From an uncultured Clostridia bacterium (lineage in GTDB: Bacteria > Bacillota > Clostridia > Christensenellales > UBA3700): DNA of 7,868 bases. A program made the position numbers and the translations under genes. Shown here one piece after another: positions 1 to 6,071 of the stretch (positions within the stretch are counted from its first letter, which is position 1; every line of letters begins with the position of its first letter). Below the pieces are notes generated by a model. That model was given only the letters and a program-made list of their open reading frames with translations, ran no database searches and was not told where the DNA came from. The stretch is from positions 1 through 7,868 of the forward strand of contig CAMOQV010000055.1 in NCBI GenBank assembly GCA_946623205.1, written 5' to 3'.

Positions 1-1514
1 TCATAAATATCTGCTGGAGCTGCTCCTGTATAGATAGCAGTAACTGTGCCATTTCCTGCTGCTCCTATTGTTACATTATCTTTATTAAATGCGTAAATAC
101 CAGAATCAGAATATCTTTCAGGGTCAACCAAGTTTGCTGGTGCATTTGGATCCAATCTTTTACAATTTGCAAATGTATAATTTGGAACATTTGTTACTGC
201 TTTTGCAAGATCTACAATTCTCATTCTTGTGCAATCTTTAAATACTGATTGCTTTAATGTAACATTCTCTGCGTTTTGATCAAAATATACTCTTCTTAAA
301 GAAGTACATCCCATATATGCAGAAACACCAATTGTATTTAAATTTCTTGGAAGTCTTACAAGGTCTAGATTTGTACAATTCATAAATGCTTGATTTCCAA
401 TACTAAAGAAATGTGTTGAAGAATAAACTTCTGAAATATCAATGTTTCTTAAAGATGTGCATCCTCTAAATGCGCCAAGACCGATTGACACAAAATCAAC
501 GTTGATATTATTTACTTCAAATAAACTTGTACTGTTTTCAAATGCATAATTCCCAATAGTCTTTACACCTGGAATACTAATTGTTACCAAATTTGGACAG
601 TTCGAGAATGCTCTATATGGAATATCTGCGATTTTATCGCCTAATTCAACTTGTGTTATTTTTTGGTTATAACTAAATGCATTTCTAGAAATTCTAGTAA
701 TGTCTAAATAATTTGTATCTGCAGGGGCTACTTTATATTTGTCTAACAATAAAATGTTATTAACAACAATTGGTTCTTTTGTAATATCTGTAAATGTTGT
801 TGTCATTGTGCCTGTTGCTGAATGTCCATCAATAACAATACCATCAACTATTACAAGTCCAGTCATTTCATATGTAATCTTACAATCTGCTTGATCAAAT
901 ACTATTTTTTGAGATGCTTCTTTGATTCTATCTTTTAACCACTTTGTGTTACCAAAAGCTTGGCTTCCAATATTTGTAATTCCTGCTGGCAATTTAACAA
1001 CTTCAAGATTATCACAACCAAAGAATGCTTCTTGGCTAATAGTCTTTAAATTAATGTGATCTGATAAATCGACTTCTCTTAATTTTTTACAATTTCTAAA
1101 AACACCTTCATTGATAGCAGTAATGTTATAGTTTGTTGAATTAAAACCTGGTTTATATGATGTTCCGTTAGCTCTAAATTCATCTGTAACAGATGTAAGA
1201 ACGCCATCTTCGTAATTAACCGCATTATCCATTATTGTATTTGATTTTATTGTTGAAATTTGTTCGGTTAAGATAACGCCAGTTTTATTATTACTAGATT
1301 GTTCACTCTCTTCAACTGAATAATCTAAATCCCCCTCTTGATCTAGTTCGTTAGTTAGTTCATTTTGGATATCAATTGGGCTTTCATATACTACATCTTC
1401 TTTAGTTTTATAAGAAGTTGTAATAGCGTTAGTAAATGCTGGAGTAATCGCAATAGCTAGCGCTACAACTGCTACAACAGCAATTATTGAAAATACAGCA
1501 ACATATTTTTTCAT
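1..1514 (-). CDS. Secreted BspA-like leucine-rich-repeat (LRR_5) protein (3' part missing)
   Basis: The frame is open from ATG at 1514 through the left edge, giving 504 residues without a stop. MKKYVAVFSII and a hydrophobic stretch to about residue 23 form a signal peptide, with a plausible cleavage after TNA (28-30); there is no lipobox cysteine. An acidic, Ser/Thr-rich spacer (about 35-95) follows. LRR units of the BspA/Treponema type, with consensus AFxxCxxLxxVxLPxxxxxIG, appear as two units (137-188) and then about eight (270-478). Between them is a non-LRR segment (190-269) with NTKWLKD, VIVDGIVIDG and IVVNNILLLD, the kind of insert seen in such proteins. Nine cysteines are present, eight at the repeat's fixed position. 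This family is surface-exposed or secreted and often binds host or matrix proteins; the ligand here is unknown. Any cell-wall anchor would be in the missing C-terminus. It has its own promoter and a strong ribosome binding site. Confidence 0.9.
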   Translation of the reverse strand, partial: MKKYVAVFSIIAVVAVVALAIAITPAFTNAITTSYKTKEDVVYESPIDIQNELTNELDQEGDLDYSVEESEQSSNNKTGVILTEQISTIKSNTIMDNAVNYEDGVLTSVTDEFRANGTSYKPGFNSTNYNITAINEGVFRNCKKLREVDLSDHINLKTISQEAFFGCDNLEVVKLPAGITNIGSQAFGNTKWLKDRIKEASQKIVFDQADCKITYEMTGLVIVDGIVIDGHSATGTMTTTFTDITKEPIVVNNILLLDKYKVAPADTNYLDITRISRNAFSYNQKITQVELGDKIADIPYRAFSNCPNLVTISIPGVKTIGNYAFENSTSLFEVNNINVDFVSIGLGAFRGCTSLRNIDISEVYSSTHFFSIGNQAFMNCTNLDLVRLPRNLNTIGVSAYMGCTSLRRVYFDQNAENVTLKQSVFKDCTRMRIVDLAKAVTNVPNYTFANCKRLDPNAPANLVDPERYSDSGIYAFNKDNVTIGAAGNGTVTAIYTGAAPADIY

Positions 1515-1521
1515 AAATAAG

Positions 1522-1529
1522 CCCCCTCT
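1522..1529 (-). promoter_or_regulatory. Strong ribosome binding site of the LRR gene
   Basis: AGAGGGGG on the minus strand lies 7 nt upstream of the ATG at 1514. It fixes the start of the LRR protein, which gives a complete signal peptide from that codon. Confidence 0.75.
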
Positions 1530-1544
1530 TTGCTTACTAATAAA

Positions 1545-1573
1545 ATTATATAATATATCGCGCGCAAATGCAA
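1545..1573 (-). promoter_or_regulatory. Sigma-A-type promoter for the LRR protein gene
   Basis: On the minus strand a perfect -10 box, TATAAT (1550-1545), is preceded after exactly 17 bases by TTGCAT (1573-1568), a partial match to TTGACA. The -10 ends 30 bases before the LRR start codon, predicting a short leader of roughly 20-25 nt. The spacer carries an unusual alternating CG run (1559-1565). The weak -35 may mean that an activator is needed, or that other elements compensate. Confidence 0.7.
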
Positions 1574-1575
1574 AT
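1564..1575. repeat. Tandem 6-bp repeat (GCAAAT x2) over the -35 region
   Basis: GCAAATGCAAAT on the plus strand (ATTTGCATTTGC on the minus strand) is a perfect two-copy repeat that covers the -35 box of the LRR promoter. It may be coincidental, or it could be a regulator half-site pair. Confidence 0.35.
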
Positions 1576-1578
1576 TAG

Positions 1579-1591
1579 GGCCATTTTGGCC
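1579..1591 (-). terminator. Small GC-rich hairpin after yfcE, possible weak terminator
   Basis: GGCCA-AAA-TGGCC forms a 5-bp stem with a 3-nt loop just 6 nt after the yfcE stop codon. On the minus strand it is followed by CCTAATTTG rather than a run of T, so it is a poor intrinsic terminator. It could instead be a processing or mRNA-stability hairpin. On the plus strand the downstream sequence is T-rich, so it might act better against antisense transcripts. Confidence 0.3.
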
Positions 1592-1597
1592 TTCATT

Positions 1598-2134
1598 TTA
1601 TATCTTTTCGACGCGTTTTATATCTCCATTTAGGAAATGTTGTCTAGCCTCGTTGTTCTCTATTGTAATGTATCCAGAGACGGAATTTTCTTTTGGCAAT
1701 GAAACAGAACCTGGATTAATTACCAATACCCCATCCTTTCTTTCCATAAAATCAATATGGAAATGTCCATATGCTAAAACATCATATGCGCCCATCTCTA
1801 AATTGTCTTTATTTAATATATGGCCATGCGTAAGCATAATCTTTTTACCATCGATAAGTAGCATGGCTTCTTTCACAAAGTGAAATTTTGATATCATCTG
1901 ATCAACTTCAGAATCGCAATTGCCTTGAATAACAATAAGCTTATCTGCAATTGGATTTAACAAATTAGCAACCTCCATTGGAGCATAATCTTTTGGAAGT
2001 GGATTTCTTGGGCCATGGTAATAAATATCCCCAAGTAAAACTAATTTGTCTGCTTTTTCCGCGTTAAACCTTTCTACTATTTTTTGAGCATAGTATCTCG
2101 ATCCATGAATGTCAGATGCTATCATTAACTTCAT
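1598..2134 (-). CDS. yfcE: YfcE-type metallophosphoesterase (phosphodiesterase)
   Basis: This 178-residue protein is a small calcineurin-like metallophosphoesterase very close to E. coli YfcE (184 residues), a manganese-dependent phosphodiesterase known for activity on artificial bis-p-nitrophenyl substrates. Every metal-site motif is present in order: ASDIHGS (D8, H10), LGDIYYHGPRN (D36), GNCDSEVDQM (N72), THGH (H103, H105) and YGHFH (H124, H126). The YfcE-specific stretches GPRNPLPKDYAP and NPGSVSLPKE are also present. No signal peptide is seen, so it should be cytoplasmic; the natural substrate is unknown. The ATG is one base after the aminotransferase stop (TAAAATG), with an AGGGGA ribosome binding site inside that gene's 3' end, so it is co-translated with it. 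It is the last gene of the packed cluster; a small hairpin follows its stop. Confidence 0.95.
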   Translation of the reverse strand: MKLMIASDIHGSRYYAQKIVERFNAEKADKLVLLGDIYYHGPRNPLPKDYAPMEVANLLNPIADKLIVIQGNCDSEVDQMISKFHFVKEAMLLIDGKKIMLTHGHILNKDNLEMGAYDVLAYGHFHIDFMERKDGVLVINPGSVSLPKENSVSGYITIENNEARQHFLNGDIKRVEKI

Positions 2135-2135
2135 T

Positions 2136-3407
2136 TTAATTCTTATCCCCTATTAACTTTTCCAAGCAAGCTTTCTTTACGCAACAAATAAGAATTTTGA
2201 TTGAGATATCAATATCAGAATCAGATGTAAATGTTGGAGCAATTCTTAATGTGGCATCAGCGTCGTCTTGACCATATGGGAATGGCGCGCCAGCCTTTGT
2301 TAGTGTCAACCCTGCTTCTTTACAAAGTTGATATACTCTATTTGCGCAACCCTTATATACATCAAGAGTGATAAAATAACCACCATTTGGATTTGTCCAT
2401 TTAGCAATATTGCTATCTAGACCAAATTCTTCCAAAAATGCATTTTCAAATTTATCAAACTTAGGCTTAATAATTGCCTTATGCTTGTTCATAATTTCTT
2501 TTAGGTGATCCATATCTTTCATATAGATATAGTGAATATATTGAGAAACCTTATCGTAACTTATACATTGATAAGTTAAGTGAGATAGAATGTCTTTCTT
2601 GTTATTTTCTGAGCAACCAATACAAGAAACACCACCACCAGCAAGTGTAATTTTAGATGTTGAAGTAAACTCATAAATTCTATCTTCGTTACCATACTTT
2701 CTTGCTGTATCCATAATATTTAAAAGTGGATCTGTAACATCTCCTAAATCATGAACGCAATATGCATTATCCCAGAAGATTCTAAAGTCTTTTGCTTTAG
2801 TTTCCATCTTCGCAAGTCTTTCAACTACTTCATCTGAGTATGTAACGCCAGTTGGATTTGAATATTTTGGAACACACCAAATACCTTTGATTGTATCATC
2901 AAGGGCAACTAGTTTTTCGACGATATCCATAACTGGACCATGTTCATCCATTGGAACTGAAATCATTTCAATACCAAAGTGTTCACAAATAGCAAAGTGT
3001 CTATCATATCCTGGAACTGGGCAAATAAACTTTGTCTTTATTTTATTCCATGGAGTTTGACCACATACGCCAAATTGCAAATTTCTTTGAACTGTATCAT
3101 ACATTAAGTTTAATGAGCTATTACCACATACGATAATTTCATCGGCATTTAATCCTAACATTTCGCCAAATAGTTTCTTCATTTCTGGAATACCATCTAG
3201 CATACCGTAGTTTCTGTAGTTCTTTGGCATATGTTTTAAAGAATCGCCAAGATTATACATTTCCATACCGAAATCTAATTGCTCAGAACAAGGCTTACCA
3301 CGAGAAATATCTACGCTATAACCTTTTGCTCTAATTGCTTTAAACTCTTCGTTTGTAGCATCCAATAGTTGCTCTAATTTTTCTTTACTTAAATCTAAAT
3401 AATTCAT
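2136..3407 (-). CDS. PLP-dependent aminotransferase, aspartate aminotransferase type Ic-like
   Basis: This is a 423-residue fold-type I aminotransferase, expected to convert aspartate and 2-oxoglutarate to oxaloacetate and glutamate in the cytoplasm. The N-terminus has SRGKPCSEQLDF (35-46), RNYGMLDGIPEMKKLFGEML (65-84) and the cofactor phosphate-loop region GNSSLNLMYD (95-104). VPGYDRHF (131-138), NPTG (184-187) and the cofactor-ring aspartate in DNAYCVHDL (213-221) follow. The Schiff-base lysine is K252 in STSKITLAGGGVS, and the carboxylate-binding arginine is probably R388 in LRIAPTF. The sequence resembles the bacterial group once labelled alanine-glyoxylate aminotransferase (Pfam PF12897), members of which were later shown to be aspartate aminotransferases; substrate is inferred from that. 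The ATG follows GGAGAG with 5 nt spacing. It lies 35 nt after der, the widest gap in the cluster, and ends one base before yfcE. Confidence 0.9.
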   Translation of the reverse strand: MNYLDLSKEKLEQLLDATNEEFKAIRAKGYSVDISRGKPCSEQLDFGMEMYNLGDSLKHMPKNYRNYGMLDGIPEMKKLFGEMLGLNADEIIVCGNSSLNLMYDTVQRNLQFGVCGQTPWNKIKTKFICPVPGYDRHFAICEHFGIEMISVPMDEHGPVMDIVEKLVALDDTIKGIWCVPKYSNPTGVTYSDEVVERLAKMETKAKDFRIFWDNAYCVHDLGDVTDPLLNIMDTARKYGNEDRIYEFTSTSKITLAGGGVSCIGCSENNKKDILSHLTYQCISYDKVSQYIHYIYMKDMDHLKEIMNKHKAIIKPKFDKFENAFLEEFGLDSNIAKWTNPNGGYFITLDVYKGCANRVYQLCKEAGLTLTKAGAPFPYGQDDADATLRIAPTFTSDSDIDISIKILICCVKKACLEKLIGDKN

Positions 3408-3412
3408 CTGTT

Positions 3413-3418
3413 CTCTCC
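3413..3418 (-). promoter_or_regulatory. Ribosome binding site of the aminotransferase gene
   Basis: GGAGAG on the minus strand with a 5-nt spacer before the ATG at 3407 supports this start. It lies in the 35-nt der-aminotransferase gap, which shows no clear -10/-35 pair, so read-through transcription from der is likely. Confidence 0.6.
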
Positions 3419-3442
3419 AAATATATTCTGACCTAAAAGGTT

Positions 3443-4768
3443 TTATTCTTTTTCATCTTCCTCTCTTGACCTTGCAATAATCTTAATTGGCGTTCCCTTA
3501 AAGACAAATGCACGTCTTAAGACGTTTTCTAAATATCTCAAATAACTAAAGTGCATCAACTCTCCATCGTTTACAAATAGTAAAAATACAGGTGGATTTG
3601 TTTGCGCTTGAGTAGCATAGTATAATCTCAATCTTCTTCCATGTGTTGATGGTGGTTCTACTGCTACCATAGCATCTGCTAAAACATCATTTAAAATACC
3701 AGTTTGAACTCTCTTTGATGCTTCTTCATATACCTCAATTGCTGTATTTAAGACTTTATCTACACGTTGACCAGTCTTTGCTGAAATATATAGAGGTACA
3801 AAGTAGTCCATAAAATTCAACTCTTGTTTTAGATAAGCATTAAATTTATCTACTGTAAATGTATCCTTTTCAATAACATCCCACTTGTTCATAACAATAA
3901 CTGATGGTTTTAATTGCTCATGAACATATCCACAAATTTTAATATCTTGCTCTGTCAATCCTTCAGATGCATCAACTACAACTAAAACAACATCTGCCTC
4001 TCTTATAGCAGTTAGAGATCTTAAAACAGAATATTGCTCAATTCCTTCTTCAACACTTGCCTTCTTTCTAATACCTGCTGTATCAATAATCTTGCAATGT
4101 CTTCCTTTATATTCAAATGGAGTGTCAATTGCATCTCTTGTAGTTCCTGCTATATCTGAAACAATAACTCTATCTGTTCCCAATATCTTATTTGTTAAAG
4201 AACTTTTTCCAGCATTTGGCTTACCAACAATAGCAATCTTTAAAACATCATCAATTGCTTCTATTTGCGAATAATCGAAATTAGAAAGGACTTCATCTAA
4301 TAAATCACCAACGCCAATACCATGTTCTGCTGAAGTTGGAATAACACTACCTATTCCCAATTCATAGAAGTCATAAATGTTATCTAATTCGTTATTGTCT
4401 ATTTTGTTTGCTGCAACAACAATTGGCTTATTTGATTTTCTTAAAAGTTCAGCTACTTCATAATCGTTTGAAGTAATTCCTTTTTTTCCATCAACTACCA
4501 AAATGATTGCATCAGCAAGATCAATGGCAAGTTCAGCTTGTGCTCTTATGTGTGACCACATAATGTCTTCACTTTTAACATCTAAACCGCCAGTATCTAT
4601 CAAAGTGAATGCTTTTCCGCACCACTCTGCATCTGCATAAACTCTATCTCTAGTTACGCCCTCGTAGTCCTCCACGATAGATATTCTCTTTCCAACAATT
4701 TTGTTAAAAAGAGTACTCTTACCTACATTTGGTCTTCCTACGATAGCTATTAAAGGTATTTTGCTCAC
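3443..4768 (-). CDS. der: Ribosome biogenesis GTPase Der (EngA)
   Basis: Der is an essential double-GTPase needed for maturation of the 50S ribosomal subunit. At 441 residues it is the usual family length, and all parts are present. GTPase domain 1 has P-loop GRPNVGKST (11-19), the switch region VTRDR, G3 DTGG (58-61) and G4 NKID (121-124). GTPase domain 2 has P-loop GKPNAGKSS (182-190), IAGTTRD (206-212), G3 DTAG (229-232) and G4 NKWD (294-297) with a downstream SAKTG. A C-terminal KH-like domain (about 355-437) includes HGRRLRLYYATQ and NPPVFLLFVN. The start is GTG, chosen because SKIPLIAIVGRPNVGKST begins as in other Der proteins and AGGTG lies 7 nt upstream. That GTG overlaps the upstream TAG (TAGTG), so it is probably coupled to the radical SAM gene. 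I see no anomalies or missing motifs. Confidence 0.98.
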   Translation of the reverse strand: MSKIPLIAIVGRPNVGKSTLFNKIVGKRISIVEDYEGVTRDRVYADAEWCGKAFTLIDTGGLDVKSEDIMWSHIRAQAELAIDLADAIILVVDGKKGITSNDYEVAELLRKSNKPIVVAANKIDNNELDNIYDFYELGIGSVIPTSAEHGIGVGDLLDEVLSNFDYSQIEAIDDVLKIAIVGKPNAGKSSLTNKILGTDRVIVSDIAGTTRDAIDTPFEYKGRHCKIIDTAGIRKKASVEEGIEQYSVLRSLTAIREADVVLVVVDASEGLTEQDIKICGYVHEQLKPSVIVMNKWDVIEKDTFTVDKFNAYLKQELNFMDYFVPLYISAKTGQRVDKVLNTAIEVYEEASKRVQTGILNDVLADAMVAVEPPSTHGRRLRLYYATQAQTNPPVFLLFVNDGELMHFSYLRYLENVLRRAFVFKGTPIKIIARSREEDEKE

Positions 4769-6048
4769 TATATTTCACCTATCAATTTTATTAAGTCTTG
4801 AGGCCCATGATTTACATGTACCTTAGCATTTAGTTTCTGTTCAAGTTCTTTTACAGACATGCCATCAAGCATAGTATCTGTAAATTCTCTAAGCATAGTT
4901 GCTGGAATGATTATATCTTTAGGCGGATTCTTGACTTGCGCTACGATATCCGTGCCTGTAATTAATCCCGCAACTGTTATAGTCTTTCCAAAGAAGTTAT
5001 TTATAATGTCATAGATTATAAACTCAACATTTGGATACTTTTCATTTATCATTCTAACGGCAGTCTTTAAATAACCTTTAAATGATTGCCCTGTTATTAG
5101 CCCAATTGTAACTTTCTTATCTGAGCCATCAACTTTTTTTAGTGCATCTTTGATTCCATCCATAAATACTCTACAAAGGCCTATTCCATTTTCAATTTGA
5201 GAAAAGTCTCCATAATATTCATAATCAGGAACTTCGATATCTGCCTTAACATAAAACTCGTCTGAGCAATATGCAAAAGTAACACCTTTTTCTTTGTTGA
5301 ACTTATCTACAAGTTCAATAGTCTTTATGGCTGTTTCTTTATCAATTTGCGCAAGCTTTGTTACGTCATCTCTATATTCAGTCAAGCCAACTGGAACTAC
5401 TGCTAGAGTTTGAACTTGAGGATATACTTCATACAATCTTTCCATTGTTTTTAGAAGTTCTTCCCCATCGTTATATCCTTTGCACATAACGATTTGCGTA
5501 TGCATTTTAATTCCATGCTCAGCAAAATACTTTATCTTATCCAAAGTTTTAACTGCCTCTGGATTTGCTACAAGCTTTTTAACAATCTCTGGCGTTGATG
5601 CATGCACAGATATATACAAAGGAGATAGTTGATATTTCACAATTCTATCCATTTCATGTTTGAAAACATTTGTTAAAGTTACAAAGTTTCCACACACAAA
5701 GCTTAATCTATAGTCATCATCTTTAACATAAAGCGTATCTCTTAGGCCTTTTGGTAATTGATCTACAAAGCAAAAAGCACATTTATTTTTGCAACGAATC
5801 GGTGTTAATATAACCGAATCATCAAGCGTTACGCCCATTGTTTCTGTATCTAGTTTTTCAATTTCCAAATCAACCTTGTCACCTTGTTTAGCGCGCATGT
5901 TGATAGTAAAGCTGTTTTGCCCATCGTAGTAGTCATAATCCAAAATATCTTCCATTGGCTCGCCGTTAAAGCCTAAGATTTCATCTCCAACTTCAACGCC
6001 CAATTCCAATAATATAGAGTTCTTATCTATCTCTACGATTTTAGCCAT
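4768..6048 (-). CDS. PDZ-radical SAM-DUF512 domain protein (putative Fe-S oxidoreductase)
   Basis: This 426-residue cytoplasmic protein has the full DUF512 family layout. A PDZ-like N-terminus (about 1-75, with LGVEVGDEILGFNGEPM) is followed by a radical SAM core with the cluster motif C86-x3-C90-x2-C93 (CKNKCAFCFVDQLP). The DUF512 region begins near VVPVGLTEYR (217-226) and carries SDEFY (262-266), IENGIGLCR (285-293), NFFGKTITVAGLITG (351-365) and a C-terminal NHGPQDL. The CX3CX2C cysteines are expected to bind a 4Fe-4S cluster that cleaves S-adenosylmethionine; the family's reaction and substrate are unknown to me. The ATG overlaps the upstream stop (TAATG) and has no well-placed Shine-Dalgarno site: the nearest AAGGA ends 18 nt upstream. 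Translation is therefore probably coupled to the gene before. Its own TAG overlaps the GTG start of der. Adjacency to der recurs in Clostridia and hints at a role near ribosome or RNA metabolism, but this is inference. Confidence 0.9.
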   Translation of the reverse strand: MAKIVEIDKNSILLELGVEVGDEILGFNGEPMEDILDYDYYDGQNSFTINMRAKQGDKVDLEIEKLDTETMGVTLDDSVILTPIRCKNKCAFCFVDQLPKGLRDTLYVKDDDYRLSFVCGNFVTLTNVFKHEMDRIVKYQLSPLYISVHASTPEIVKKLVANPEAVKTLDKIKYFAEHGIKMHTQIVMCKGYNDGEELLKTMERLYEVYPQVQTLAVVPVGLTEYRDDVTKLAQIDKETAIKTIELVDKFNKEKGVTFAYCSDEFYVKADIEVPDYEYYGDFSQIENGIGLCRVFMDGIKDALKKVDGSDKKVTIGLITGQSFKGYLKTAVRMINEKYPNVEFIIYDIINNFFGKTITVAGLITGTDIVAQVKNPPKDIIIPATMLREFTDTMLDGMSVKELEQKLNAKVHVNHGPQDLIKLIGEI

Positions 6049-6071
6049 TATTTCTTTTTCTTAGCTTCCTT
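6046..6071 (-). promoter_or_regulatory. TAATG stop-start overlap with A-rich lead-in: translational coupling, possible -1 slippery site
   Basis: The glycosyltransferase-like gene ends in four lysine codons and TAA, whose last A begins the ATG of the radical SAM gene. Upstream are AAGGA (6067-6071) and the heptamer G-AAA-AAG (6054-6060). The AAGGA is too far from the ATG for normal initiation, so stop-restart coupling is the simplest reading. A -1 slip at the heptamer would enter the radical SAM frame, which is open there (GAA AAA GAA ATA ATG). Confidence 0.4.

Noticed and set aside
83..1106. Repeated motifs in the LRR gene considered as DNA repeats or a CRISPR-like array
   Set aside because: The repetition is at protein level (LRR consensus about every 22-28 residues). 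The DNA units differ too much in sequence and length to be an array.
1653..1883. Plus-strand open frame of 76 codons inside yfcE
   Set aside because: It lies wholly antisense to a highly conserved gene, has no ribosome binding site or recognisable motif, and is explained by base composition.
3431..3441. ACCT-AAA-AGGT inverted repeat between der and the aminotransferase gene
   Set aside because: The stem is only 4 bp and A/T-containing, with no following T-run, so it is too weak to call a terminator or operator.
4092..4274. Plus-strand open frame of 60 codons inside der
   Set aside because: It is antisense to the second GTPase domain of Der, with no supporting signal.
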